This document shows, in pieces, positions 17,377-30,033 of a stretch of DNA of 64,000 bases; within the stretch, counting starts at the first letter, position 1; the number at the start of each line of letters is the position of its first letter. The position numbers were made by a program, and so were the translations under genes. The DNA is taken from the NCBI RefSeq assembly GCF_000633595.2, contig NZ_JIBU02000013.1:124001-188000 (forward strand), given 5' to 3'. The DNA comes from Clostridium drakei (GTDB lineage Bacteria; Bacillota; Clostridia; Clostridiales; Clostridiaceae). The notes under the pieces were generated by a model that saw only the letters and a program-made list of their open reading frames with translations, had not been told where the DNA came from and made no database searches.

Positions 17377-18144
17377 TTACAGCTTTCTATATATAAATGT
17401 AGAAGCCTTTTCAAATCCATAATCTCTATAATTATATATACTTTCAGTTGCTCCCACAAATAGTAGTCCACCTTTTTTTAACGATTCACTAAATTTTTTA
17501 TATATTTTGTCCTTTATATCTTGATTAAAATATATTACCACATTTCTACATACAATTAAATCAAAGTCTCTATCATAGTTTTCAAGTATTAAATCATGCT
17601 TTTTAAAAGTTACCATATTTTTTATTTTAGAGCTCATAATATATTTATCGCCTTGATTCGTAAAATATTTATCCAAATATTGCTTTTTTACATTTTTTAT
17701 TTCTGCTTCTATGTATTCGCCTCTTTTAGCTCTTTCAATTATAGTATTATCTATATCTGTCGCTATTATTTTATGTCTTCCTGTAGGTGAAATTTCATCT
17801 AAATACATTGCTATAGAATAAGGTTCTGCACCTATGGAACATGCTGCACTCCATATTTTTAAAGAACTGCTGTTTTTTAAAAGTTCACTTTTAAGCTTGT
17901 CCCTAAGTTCTTCAAATATTTCGGGATTCCTAAAAAATTCTGAAACATTTATGGTTATAAAGTCTAAAAACTTTTGTTTTTGTTCTGGATCTTTTTTTAG
18001 CATTTCTATATATTGTTCTATAGAACTTGCTCCTACTCTTGACATTAAACTGTTTATTCTTCTATGAAGCTGGTTTGATTTATAGGCAGATAGGTTTATA
18101 CTAAATTCTTTAAGTACCCATTTTTCAAAATAGCTCATATCCAT
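17377..18144 (-). CDS. cheR: Chemoreceptor methyltransferase CheR
   Basis: 255-residue SAM-dependent glutamate methyltransferase that adds methyl groups to chemoreceptors. It has the N-terminal helical domain and a catalytic domain with FFRNPEIFEELRDKL, the SAM loop IWSAACSIGAEPYSIAM, ATDIDNTIIERAKRGEY and DLIVCRNVVIYFN. No receptor (MCP) gene is in this window. It lies 5 bp downstream of cheB, so these opposing adaptation enzymes are made together. Confidence 0.95.
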   Translation of the reverse strand: MDMSYFEKWVLKEFSINLSAYKSNQLHRRINSLMSRVGASSIEQYIEMLKKDPEQKQKFLDFITINVSEFFRNPEIFEELRDKLKSELLKNSSSLKIWSAACSIGAEPYSIAMYLDEISPTGRHKIIATDIDNTIIERAKRGEYIEAEIKNVKKQYLDKYFTNQGDKYIMSSKIKNMVTFKKHDLILENYDRDFDLIVCRNVVIYFNQDIKDKIYKKFSESLKKGGLLFVGATESIYNYRDYGFEKASTFIYRKL

Positions 18145-18149
18145 AAAAT

Positions 18150-19223
18150 CTACCTCCTATTTCCTGATACTACTGTTATTATTTCATGTGCTACATTATC
18201 TATTGGTAGTACTATATCAACCATACCTGTTTCATAAGCTGCTTTAGGCATACCATATATAGTACAAGTTGACTTGTCTTCAGCTACAGTTATACCTCCC
18301 CTTTTTTTTATTTCTACAGTTCCATCAGCACCATCTTTTCCCATTCCTGTAAGTACTACACTCATAATTTGAGAACCGTATACTTTTGATGCAGAAATAA
18401 ATAATTTATCTACTGCTGGGCGTACTCCCCATATAGGAGGTTCTGTATTTAAATGTATTTTATAATCTGCTCCTACCTCCATATGAAATCCTCCTGGAGC
18501 TACATATACTATATCTTTTTTTACATTCATACCTTCTGATGCTTCTACAACGTGTATTTTACTATTTGAATCAAGTCTTTCTGAAAAAGCTTTAGTAAAT
18601 CCCACAGGCATGTGCTGAACAACAAATACAGGAACTCCTAAACTTTCTGGCAAAGCTGTAATTACTGTATATATTGCCTTTGGTCCTCCAGTAGATGCTC
18701 CTATAACTACTGCTTCAATTTTATCTGATCTACTTCTTAAATTATTATATTCTATTTTTGTTTCAATTTTATTTTCAACTTGTATATTTTCATTAATCAT
18801 TTTACTTTTTGGCAACCCCTTTTTTAATGCCAATCTTATTTTTTCAATCAGTTCATTTTTTATTTTATCTATATCAAGAGATATTTGTCCAGAAGGTTTG
18901 GGTATAAAATCAAATGCTCCTGCTGCAAGACAATCCATAGTAAGTTCAGGACCTCTTTTTGAAATACTGCTTAAAACTATTACTGGCACGTTTATGTTCC
19001 TTTTTTTTAATTCCTTTAAAACAGTAATCCCATCTATTTTAGGCATTTCAAGGTCTAATGTTATAACATCAGGCACACTACCTTTTGATAATTTAATCAG
19101 TAAATCTTCTCCATTTCTTGCAATATCCATAGTTTCCATGTCATATTGTTCATTTATCATATCTGATATAAATTTTCTCATCAAAGCAGAATCATCTACA
19201 ACCAAAACTTTAATCTTATTCAA
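18150..19223 (-). CDS. cheB: Receptor methylesterase/glutamine deamidase CheB
   Basis: 357 residues: a receiver domain (acidic Asp10/Asp11, phospho-acceptor Asp57 in VITLDLEMP), a linker, and a methylesterase domain. The catalytic triad is Ser177 in IGASTGGP, His204 in VVQHMPVGFT and Asp297 in TGMGKDGADG. The start codon appears to be TTG at 19223, behind GAGGTGG; no in-frame ATG sits upstream at a better distance. Confidence 0.94.
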   Translation of the reverse strand: MNKIKVLVVDDSALMRKFISDMINEQYDMETMDIARNGEDLLIKLSKGSVPDVITLDLEMPKIDGITVLKELKKRNINVPVIVLSSISKRGPELTMDCLAAGAFDFIPKPSGQISLDIDKIKNELIEKIRLALKKGLPKSKMINENIQVENKIETKIEYNNLRSRSDKIEAVVIGASTGGPKAIYTVITALPESLGVPVFVVQHMPVGFTKAFSERLDSNSKIHVVEASEGMNVKKDIVYVAPGGFHMEVGADYKIHLNTEPPIWGVRPAVDKLFISASKVYGSQIMSVVLTGMGKDGADGTVEIKKRGGITVAEDKSTCTIYGMPKAAYETGMVDIVLPIDNVAHEIITVVSGNRR

Positions 19224-19271
19224 ACTACCACCTCTTTTTACTTAAGCCTATGGCATATTTTTACCATCAAA

Positions 19272-19760
19272 TTAAAGTTCCCTTATTCCCATTCCTACTG
19301 TTTTTATTTTTACATCTCCATTACTAGTATCAAGTATCATGGTTCTACCTTTATTGCCCCCGATATCTTCTCCTAATATAGGTATTGAATACTCTTTCAA
19401 AGCGTTTTTTACTGCTATACCATTTCTATTTCCAATATCCATTATCATGCTTTTATCTGAAAAGTTAAACATAGAAGCTCCTCCAGCTATTTTAGCCTTA
19501 AGGTTTCTTCTTGATGCTCCTAGCTTTTCCAGTTTTTCTATTAATATAGGAACTGCTAAATTAGCAAATTTCAGCGGATTTGTTACATTATTAAATTGAG
19601 TACTATCTGGAAGCATTATATGAGCAAGTCCACCTAATGATTTTGTATTATCATACATAGCTATTCCTATACAAGAACCCAATCCCACAGTTATTATTCT
19701 GTCAGGAGAAAAAGCTGTATTTAAATCTGCAATTCCTACTTTTATCTCTTTTATCTCCAT
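19272..19760 (-). CDS. cheD: Receptor glutamine deamidase CheD
   Basis: 162-residue enzyme that deamidates receptor glutamines and, in B. subtilis, stimulates CheC. The catalytic Cys30 is in TVGLGSCIGIAMYD and His47 in LGGLAHIMLP, both in the family positions. The length is standard. It lies between cheW and cheB; with CheC downstream this gives the full Bacillus-type adaptation set. Confidence 0.95.
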   Translation of the reverse strand: MEIKEIKVGIADLNTAFSPDRIITVGLGSCIGIAMYDNTKSLGGLAHIMLPDSTQFNNVTNPLKFANLAVPILIEKLEKLGASRRNLKAKIAGGASMFNFSDKSMIMDIGNRNGIAVKNALKEYSIPILGEDIGGNKGRTMILDTSNGDVKIKTVGMGIREL

Positions 19761-19784
19761 ATATATGCACCTTTCATTTATAAA

Positions 19785-20231
19785 TTAAATAAGCTTTTTT
19801 TCATCTTCTGTCAATATGCTTGCAAGGTTTAAGAATATAATTATTCTTCCTTGTATTTTTACTAGACCTTTTATGTATCTCTTTGAAATTCCTACTGCTA
19901 TTTCAGGTGGAGCTTCTATTTCACTTTCATTTATATTTCTCACTTCTGATACTACATCGACTATCACTCCAAATTTATTGTCTTCTTGCTTTGACACTAT
20001 TATTTTAGCATCATTTTTCTTTTCTTCTTTTTTCAAATTAAACCTTTTAGCTAAGGAAATCACTGGTAATACATCACCTTGATAATTTATCACTCCTTCT
20101 ACAAAGTCTGGAGAATCAGGAAGCTTAGTTGGTTGTTCATATCCCAAAATTCTTTCAACTTCCATAATATCTGTAGCATAGTCTTCTCCATTTATGTTAA
20201 ATATCAATATTTTAGCTTCTTTACTGTCCAT
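19785..20231 (-). CDS. cheW: Chemotaxis coupling protein CheW (second copy)
   Basis: 148-residue single CheW domain: FNINGEDYATDIMEVERIL, then DFVEGVINYQGDVLPVISLAKR, the coupling loop. It resembles the copy at 13608-14006 only at family level, so the two are not a recent duplication and may serve different receptor arrays. It is first of the che genes after fapA. Confidence 0.92.
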   Translation of the reverse strand: MDSKEAKILIFNINGEDYATDIMEVERILGYEQPTKLPDSPDFVEGVINYQGDVLPVISLAKRFNLKKEEKKNDAKIIVSKQEDNKFGVIVDVVSEVRNINESEIEAPPEIAVGISKRYIKGLVKIQGRIIIFLNLASILTEDEKKLI

Positions 20232-20302
20232 TTTTCACAACTCCTTCTCACTTTGCTAAATACAGTTTAAAACTTTACAAAATATGCGCTTAAATTATTC
20301 AA

Positions 20303-22288
20303 TTACAGTTTTAGCTTGTCTACAATTATGTCACCACTACTGTCTAAATATGCATGCAGTCCTCTACTTGGCATATCCAGTACATATTCCCTGTTTCCTA
20401 CTAAAAGCACTGTATTTTGATAAGCTTCATCAATCCATATGTGTCCATCTTTTTCAACTTTTAATTTTGTAGACACACCTGCTGTACTTCCAACTATTCT
20501 ACATTTAATTTCATTTTTAGCATTTAAACTTCCGCCTCTGGCCACACTTCTCTCCTGCATAAAATATATATTTCCATTTGCTATAATATTAGATATATAC
20601 TCACCCTTTCCAGATATAACAACATCACCTGAACTTTGCACGTTTGAATCCTGACAGTAAGATAACTTTATATTCACAGGTATGGATAGGTCATTTTGAA
20701 AACCTATTAGCTTTTCTTCTACAGCTTCTACTATCTTGTATAATATTGAATAATGTTGTATACCAATAGGAGCTATTCCTATTAACTTTGTTTTTATAAG
20801 CTTTACTAAATTTTCTTCTTCATAATTATTCAATTGGCTATTTAAATCTGCAATAACATTTATGCACAATCTTGAAAATGTCTTAAACTTATTTTCTATG
20901 AGAATTTTTATTATCTCTCCATCCTTCTTATCTGGTCCTAGAAGATTGAACTTTTTTATTTCTTCCACTGCTGATACTAAATTACTTAATGTTTCTTTAA
21001 AACTCTCTAAATCCTTTATAGTTTTAAGCTTGCTTACATCTTCTCCACCAGCAAATATTTCAGCAGCAATTACATTTCCCTTAACATTTATATCTCCATT
21101 TGATCTTATATTAGCTCTTTCAACATCCTTTTCTATAGCTAATGAGTTTCCACATTCTACCTTCATACCTTCTTTTACACTACCATATATAATTATGTCT
21201 CCCATAAACTTTATGTTTCCTGTCTTTAAATCTACATCACTTCTAACTTCATGAATTGGATAAACATAAAAAGCATTATTTTTTATACACGGCTTACCTG
21301 CTATAGCTGCAAATATCAAATTTTCACTACTTGTACATCCTTCTCCTACCTTTATCTTTAATTTTTTTCCTGGTTTATGTTTTTTAATTCTTCCATTGAC
21401 ATCACAGCCATCTTTACCTTCATCTCCGGAATGTATTTCTCCTATTAAATCCCCTTTTTCTACTGCTGCTACAGAACCTATACTTTTAAAATCTATGTTT
21501 CCAACTTTATCTTCTTTTAATTTTTTTAAATCTTCATCAGTATTAAATTTTATTTCTACAAAATCGTTTTTTCCATTCTCTACTTGTTGACCTCTAGCAA
21601 CTACAAAATTTTTACAAGGATTTTCTACGCAGGATTTTAAATTTTCTTCTATTATACCATATACTACATTATTATTGGATAACTCTTGCTTAAGTTCTTC
21701 AATGTTATATCTAGGAGGAGAATTTCTCTTAATAACTTCTGCTTTTAAAACTGCCATTGTAGTTTCTGATATATCTTTTAACTTATAAATATTTTCAGGT
21801 TTATATATAATCGTCGCATAAGCTTCCATTGCATCGTCAGATAAACTAATTTTTAATTGTCTTTGAGCTTTACTTTCTTCAAAAAAAACTTCTATTTTAC
21901 TTTCCACAAAAACTTCTTTTTTCCCTCTAACTTGTTCACCATCTATAAACACCTTTATACTATCGCTTGCTGCTATAGAAGCAGGTGATCCATTTTCTTT
22001 AGGATTTTTAACAACTATCTTACCATCTACTATTTTTACAATACCATCGTTTTCATCTATAATTAAATTTTCATTATCATTTTCAGTTTCTTTATCTTCC
22101 TCATCTTGCTTACTGCCTTCAATTTTTATATCATCAGGCAATTCTATCTCTACAGTCACCCTTTTTCTAAATAAATATTTCTTTTCATCTAAAACTTTAA
22201 ACTTTAATTGTTCTGTATTCACAGAAAATTCTTCACAAGCCTTTTTTATGCACTTCTCTAAAGAAGATTCCTCATATACTTTTTTCAT
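20303..22288 (-). CDS. fapA: FapA family (DUF342) flagellar assembly protein
   Basis: 661 residues. Residues 1-50 resemble the Jag N-terminal domain (SLEKCIKKACEEFSVNTEQL), which often precedes FapA. The main body has the FapA pattern HSGDEGKDGCDVNGR, DLKTGNIKFMGDIIIYGSV and repeated GDINVKGNV/GDVVISGKGEYI strands that form a beta-helix. A predicted coiled segment lies near 425-530. FapA homologues help place and assemble flagella in some bacteria, and being first in this block fits that. The ribosome site is GGGGGGGAAGATCA before ATG. Confidence 0.85.
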   Translation of the reverse strand: MKKVYEESSLEKCIKKACEEFSVNTEQLKFKVLDEKKYLFRKRVTVEIELPDDIKIEGSKQDEEDKETENDNENLIIDENDGIVKIVDGKIVVKNPKENGSPASIAASDSIKVFIDGEQVRGKKEVFVESKIEVFFEESKAQRQLKISLSDDAMEAYATIIYKPENIYKLKDISETTMAVLKAEVIKRNSPPRYNIEELKQELSNNNVVYGIIEENLKSCVENPCKNFVVARGQQVENGKNDFVEIKFNTDEDLKKLKEDKVGNIDFKSIGSVAAVEKGDLIGEIHSGDEGKDGCDVNGRIKKHKPGKKLKIKVGEGCTSSENLIFAAIAGKPCIKNNAFYVYPIHEVRSDVDLKTGNIKFMGDIIIYGSVKEGMKVECGNSLAIEKDVERANIRSNGDINVKGNVIAAEIFAGGEDVSKLKTIKDLESFKETLSNLVSAVEEIKKFNLLGPDKKDGEIIKILIENKFKTFSRLCINVIADLNSQLNNYEEENLVKLIKTKLIGIAPIGIQHYSILYKIVEAVEEKLIGFQNDLSIPVNIKLSYCQDSNVQSSGDVVISGKGEYISNIIANGNIYFMQERSVARGGSLNAKNEIKCRIVGSTAGVSTKLKVEKDGHIWIDEAYQNTVLLVGNREYVLDMPSRGLHAYLDSSGDIIVDKLKL

Positions 22289-22350
22289 TGATCTTCCCCC
22301 CCATATTACATATAAACCGAACTCTTTAAAATTTCAAAAGGTTCTTAATA

Positions 22351-22377
22351 TTATCGTTTTATTTTCCCATCACTTTA
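22351..22377 (-). promoter_or_regulatory. Candidate sigma-D promoter upstream of fapA
   Basis: TAAA (22374-22377) is followed after 15 bases by AACGATAA (22351-22358), six of eight matches to GCCGATAA, about 65 bp before the fapA start. The same exact spacing is seen at the flgM promoter. It would let the chemotaxis block be boosted by sigma-D. Confidence 0.55.
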
Positions 22378-22433
22378 TCTAATGTTTACATTATTTAAAT
22401 TTTCTTTCATAAAAAAACATTATTTATGCTCTT

Positions 22434-22462
22434 ATTATACCATGTGCATATAGTTACATAAA
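22434..22462 (-). promoter_or_regulatory. Candidate sigma-A promoter upstream of fapA
   Basis: On the minus strand an extended -10 (TGGTATAAT, core 22434-22439) has a weak -35 (TTTATG, 22457-22462) 17 bases upstream. It is a plausible vegetative promoter for the fapA-che-fli block. Confidence 0.5.
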
Positions 22463-22493
22463 ATACTTATTCTGTACTTTATGACAAAATATT

Positions 22494-22524
22494 AAATAAA
22501 ATGAGCTTAAAAGTATAAGCTCAT
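22494..22524 (-). terminator. Terminator after the class IV aminotransferase
   Basis: ATGAGCTTA (22516-22524, minus strand) pairs with TAAGCTCAT (22501-22509), followed by TTTATTTAA. It lies about 40 bp past the aminotransferase stop and upstream of the motility block. Confidence 0.75.
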
Positions 22525-22563
22525 TCACAGTACATTAAATATCGCAAGAAATTTATCCGATTA

Positions 22564-23391
22564 CTATATGAAATTTGAAATATCATCTTTTAAAGCTTTA
22601 TCATAAGCTTTCATTATTTTTAAAACTACTTCATTTTCTGCAGATTTAAAGTTAATTTTATCTATAGATCTTATAGGTAGAACCTTAGGGGAAGTTCCTG
22701 ATATAAATAGTGCATCTAAATTTTCCAAACTATCACAGCTAACCTTCTCTTCTTTCACATCCATACCATTTTTTTTACATAAGCTCATTATAACGTTTCT
22801 GGTAACTCCTGGTAAAACATCTTTAAGAGGTGCTGTTAAGACATTTTTCTCCTTAATCATAAATATATTAGATTTACTTCCCTCTGTTATATATCCATTT
22901 CTATCAACTAGTATTGCTTCAAAAGCATTACCAATTACTATTTCCTTATCCACCATAGTTCTAAAATCTGCATTTATAATTTTTGCATTAGGATTTTCTC
23001 TTTCACCATGATAAAGTATTGTATGAACTCCATTTTCATAATCTTGTAAATTAGGATAATGATGCTTAACAAAATAACACAGAAAAATATTTATGTTTTC
23101 TTGTTGAAAATTGAATAGAAATTTTATATTACCTATCCTAGCTTTATTTATTTTTATTAGTTGAAGTATTTTTTCTTTTACTTCGTCTTTACTAAGCCAT
23201 AAATTTAATTGAGACACTCTAGATGAATTATCCATTCTCTCCAAGTGCTTATCTAAGAATAAAGGTTTTCCATCTACTATTCTTATAACTTCATACAAGG
23301 ATTTGCCTTTATGCAATATATTATCATCAAATTCTTCAGATTCTTTAACTTCTGAATTACATATAAAATATTTGCTAAAGCATTCACTCAT
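22564..23391 (-). CDS. Class IV (PLP) aminotransferase
   Basis: Fold-type IV PLP enzyme of about 275 residues, in the branched-chain aminotransferase / 4-amino-4-deoxychorismate lyase / D-amino-acid aminotransferase family. HKGKSLYEVIRIVDGKPLFL and HLERM form the N-terminal lobe. The probable PLP lysine is in NPNAKIINADFR. The cofactor-anchoring Glu is in GYITEGSKSNIF, and VLPGVTRNVIMSL and FISGTSPKVLPI follow. Specificity cannot be told from sequence alone. I use the ATG at 23391; the upstream GTG falls in the ribosome site. A HAD phosphatase lies 52 bp upstream in the same direction. Confidence 0.85.
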   Translation of the reverse strand: MSECFSKYFICNSEVKESEEFDDNILHKGKSLYEVIRIVDGKPLFLDKHLERMDNSSRVSQLNLWLSKDEVKEKILQLIKINKARIGNIKFLFNFQQENINIFLCYFVKHHYPNLQDYENGVHTILYHGERENPNAKIINADFRTMVDKEIVIGNAFEAILVDRNGYITEGSKSNIFMIKEKNVLTAPLKDVLPGVTRNVIMSLCKKNGMDVKEEKVSCDSLENLDALFISGTSPKVLPIRSIDKINFKSAENEVVLKIMKAYDKALKDDISNFI

Positions 23392-23443
23392 TAAAATCAC
23401 TCCATTAAATAATTTTTATTTTATAACAATTATTATATCATAT

Positions 23444-24085
23444 TTACTTCCAGTTTAATATTTTAATTTTATCATGTGCTTTTTTATAATTAATAAGAAA
23501 TGGGTTTCCTACCAAATTGAAAAGCGGCATATCTGACAATGAATCCGAAAACATATATGAATTTTTAAAATCTACTTCTACATTTTCTTTCTTCAAAACT
23601 TCCATTAACCTTTTTACTTTTTCTTCTCCCTTACAATTTTCTCCTACAATTTTTCTTCTGTATTTACCATTTTCACAGGTAAACCTTGTACCTATAACCA
23701 TATCTACTTCTTTTATATTATATAGTTCATCCAAATAAAACTCTGCCGATGCTGATATTAAATATATTTTACAACCTTCAGCTTTTAATTTCTTAATAGT
23801 ATCTATTGCATCTTTATAAAATATTTTACTTAGTCTAGTTCTATAAAATTCTTCAACTAGCCTTTTCATCTTAACTTCTTCTATTCCATCTATAAATGAT
23901 ATAAAATTTTCCTTTGCTTTGCCTGCATTTAACACTTTAAATGCATAAAATAATACAGATATAAAGCTCTTAGGAAGATGCATTATAAGCTTAGGATCCT
24001 TTTTTAGCATAAACAAATAAAATTCCATAAGAGTTTCTCTCTTGGTTAAAGTATAATCCACATCAAAAATTGCTAATCTCTCCAA
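23444..24085 (-). CDS. HAD-IB family phosphatase (SerB-like)
   Basis: 213-residue haloacid dehalogenase-type hydrolase. Motif I is FDVDYTLTKRET with the nucleophile Asp8 and acid/base Asp10. Motif II is LISASAEFYLDEL, motif III includes the Lys in CKGEEKVKRL, and motif IV is FSDSLSDMPLF. This layout matches subfamily IB (phosphoserine phosphatase and related). The helical cap is between motifs I and II. Substrate is not evident. It is likely co-transcribed with the aminotransferase. Confidence 0.85.
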   Translation of the reverse strand: MERLAIFDVDYTLTKRETLMEFYLFMLKKDPKLIMHLPKSFISVLFYAFKVLNAGKAKENFISFIDGIEEVKMKRLVEEFYRTRLSKIFYKDAIDTIKKLKAEGCKIYLISASAEFYLDELYNIKEVDMVIGTRFTCENGKYRRKIVGENCKGEEKVKRLMEVLKKENVEVDFKNSYMFSDSLSDMPLFNLVGNPFLINYKKAHDKIKILNWK

Positions 24086-24355
24086 AGTAACACTACCCTT
24101 CTAGTTAGTAATTCAACTTTTCTATATATAAAAAATTCGTACTTAATATAAAAATATTGCGAAGCAACTTTTTTAGTTAATAATTAACTATCAAAGCTTT
24201 GCGTCGCATTTTGCTTAAACCACAAAAATCGGTTTAATAAAGAAAGCCATTGCAATAATGCAGCGGCTTTCCTTTATTTAATCTAATTTAAATTTCTAAC
24301 TAATACATGAAAATTTTCAAGCTTTAGTTGCATTAAAATATTTAGTTAAATTCAA
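24086..24355. other. Gap of 270 bp with two hairpins
   Basis: No gene is seen. An imperfect inverted repeat lies near 24159-24213 (GCGAAGC ... GCTTTGC, with TAGTTAAT/AATTAACTA inside). A second hairpin at 24242-24271 (GAAAGCC ... GGCTTTC with inner TGCA/TGCA) is followed on the minus strand by TTTATT and may end the DUF1292 transcript. Confidence 0.5.
24242..24272 (-). terminator. Probable terminator after the DUF1292 gene
   Basis: GAAAGCC and GGCTTTC form the outer stem, with a further inner pairing around an ATAA loop. The minus-strand 3' side continues TTTATT. It lies about 85 bp beyond the stop of the DUF1292 gene. Confidence 0.55.
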
Positions 24356-24730
24356 CTATTCTTGTTCTTTTTCTTCATTTTTTACCATTTCTTCATAGTA
24401 AGCTGATACTTCTTCAAATTCCTTATCATCAGGAATTACAAGTTCTCCTTCTTCTCCTTCACCTACTACTTTAAATAAATATACTGCTCCATTATCTGGA
24501 TGTTGTACTATAGCATATTCACTATTTTTATATTCAAATCCATCAACTACTTCACATGGAACTGTATTTCCGTTTTCATCTTCTAAATCAACTATTATAC
24601 TTTCATGTTCTCCACAGCCGCAGCCACAATCATGTTCATGTTCATGTTCATGTTCATGACTATGTTCTCCGCATCCACAACTTTCATCATTACAGCCACA
24701 ACCGCAGTCATGTAAATTTTCTTTATCCAT
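24356..24730 (-). CDS. DUF1292 protein with His/Cys-rich metal-binding N-terminus
   Basis: 124 residues. The first 44 are packed with potential metal ligands: HDCGCGCNDESCGCGEHSHE, then alternating His-Glu and DCGCGCGEH. The remainder, about residues 45-124, is a DUF1292 domain (IIVDLEDENGNTVPCEVVDG, YAIVQHPDNGAVYLFKVVGE) with an acidic tail. DUF1292 proteins are common in Firmicutes and have no firm function. The His-Glu repeats and CGC triplets suggest binding of Ni, Zn or another soft metal. This is inference from composition. Confidence 0.8.
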   Translation of the reverse strand: MDKENLHDCGCGCNDESCGCGEHSHEHEHEHEHDCGCGCGEHESIIVDLEDENGNTVPCEVVDGFEYKNSEYAIVQHPDNGAVYLFKVVGEGEEGELVIPDDKEFEEVSAYYEEMVKNEEKEQE

Positions 24731-24830
24731 AAATAAAAATCCTCCTTAAATATGTTATGTTCTAATTGTACCCTTAATTGCTGAATTTTAAAAGGATTTT
24801 TTTAATTTATGACATAAATTTTTTTCAGAG

Positions 24831-24882
24831 GACAGAGTACAATTGACAGAGTACAGTTAAGGATGATTGTTCTCTGTCAATT
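24831..24882. repeat. Short direct and inverted repeats between two genes
   Basis: GACAGAGTAC occurs twice, at 24831-24840 and 24845-24854. AATTGACAGAG (24841-24851) pairs with CTCTGTCAATT (24872-24882) to form a hairpin. It resembles the short dispersed intergenic repeats of clostridia and has no coding potential. Confidence 0.45.
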
Positions 24883-24888
24883 ATCCCA

Positions 24889-24920
24889 TAAAAAAAGAAG
24901 TGCCTAAGCACTTCTTTTTT
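24889..24920 (-). terminator. Strong terminator after pyruvate:ferredoxin oxidoreductase
   Basis: GAAGTGC and GCACTTC form a perfect stem with a 4-base loop, flanked by A- and T-runs on both sides. It lies 8 bp past the stop codon and could work on both strands. Confidence 0.9.
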
Positions 24921-24927
24921 TCTTATA

Positions 24928-28870
<3,943 letters not shown>

Positions 28871-29935
28871 TCATTTTGTGTACTTTTTAATAGTATTTAT
28901 TATAGCTTCAGTTCCATTTTTAACTGTACTATTTTCCATATTATTTATATACTTACTTCTATTATTACATAGTTCTCTTAAATTTTCCATTAAAACATTT
29001 TCATTTAGTTCTTCCTCTTGTATTACAACACTATATCCACTTTTTTTAAAAGAAGCTGCATTTAAAATTTGATCTCCTCTGCTGGATTTTTTTGAAAGTG
29101 GAACTAGTATATTAGGCTTTTTTAAGGCTAGAAGCTCAAATATTACATTAGCACCTGCTCTTGATAAAACTATATCTGCTGCATTCATAATATGTGGCAA
29201 CTCTTCATTTACGTATTCAAATTGCTTATAGCCTTTTTTCTCCATCAATCCTTTATCTAGATTTCCTTTTCCACATATATGAACAATATTATAGTTTTCT
29301 AAGAATTTATCTATATTGTTTCTTATGATATCGTTAATAAATTTAGATCCAAGACTTCCCCCTATTATTAAAAGTATGGGCTTTTCTTGCCCAAATCCAC
29401 AAATTTTACGTCCCAATATTCTACTTCCATTTAATAGTTCTTCCCTTATAGGTGTTCCTGTAAGTATTGCTTTATTGTCTTTTACCTTATTCAGTGACTC
29501 AGGGAAAGTTACACATACTTTATTACAGTACGGAGCTGAAAGTCTGTTTGCAAGCCCAGGAGTCATATCAGACTCATGAGCAATAACTGGAATTTTATTT
29601 AGATGAGCTGCTATAACCACTGGTACAGCTACAAATCCACCCTTTGAAAACACTATATTAGGTTTTTCTTTTTTCATTATTAATATTGCTTCACATATTC
29701 CTTTTAGTACTTTAAAAGGATCTGTAAAGTTTTTTATATCAAAATATCTTCTAAGCTTTCCACTAGATATTGCATAATAATCAATCTTTTCTTGTTCAAT
29801 TATTTTTCTTTCTATACCATCCTTAGTTCCTATATATTTTATTTCATATCCTAGTTCTTTTAGTTTCGGTACTAAAGCAAGGTTTGGTGTAACATGTCCC
29901 GCTGAACCTCCACCAGTCATTATTATTTTTTTCAA
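28871..29935 (-). CDS. murG: MurG, lipid II-forming GlcNAc transferase
   Basis: Transfers GlcNAc from UDP-GlcNAc to lipid I at the inner face of the membrane, giving lipid II for peptidoglycan. About 354 residues. The N-terminal glycine-rich loop is [15 protein letters not shown]. The C-terminal domain has [15 protein letters not shown], and the UDP-GlcNAc site includes [20 protein letters not shown]. The start is probably TTG at 29935, behind GGGAGGAAAAGGG; the GTG at 29953 lies upstream of that ribosome site. No other dcw-cluster genes are nearby, so this is a stand-alone copy. Confidence 0.92.
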   Translation of the reverse strand: MKKIIMTGGGSAGHVTPNLALVPKLKELGYEIKYIGTKDGIERKIIEQEKIDYYAISSGKLRRYFDIKNFTDPFKVLKGICEAILIMKKEKPNIVFSKGGFVAVPVVIAAHLNKIPVIAHESDMTPGLANRLSAPYCNKVCVTFPESLNKVKDNKAILTGTPIREELLNGSRILGRKICGFGQEKPILLIIGGSLGSKFINDIIRNNIDKFLENYNIVHICGKGNLDKGLMEKKGYKQFEYVNEELPHIMNAADIVLSRAGANVIFELLALKKPNILVPLSKKSSRGDQILNAASFKKSGYSVVIQEEELNENVLMENLRELCNNRSKYINNMENSTVKNGTEAIINTIKKYTK

Positions 29936-30033
29936 CCCTTTTCCTCCCAACACTTATTCCAAATAATATAATCCCTTATTTCTAATTTATATAATACTAC
30001 TTTAATATTCTTTAGTCCACAAGCTTATAGCTC

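Noticed and set aside
24831-24854. CRISPR array
   Set aside because: Only two 10-bp repeats with a 4-bp gap; no regular spacers and no cas genes in the window.
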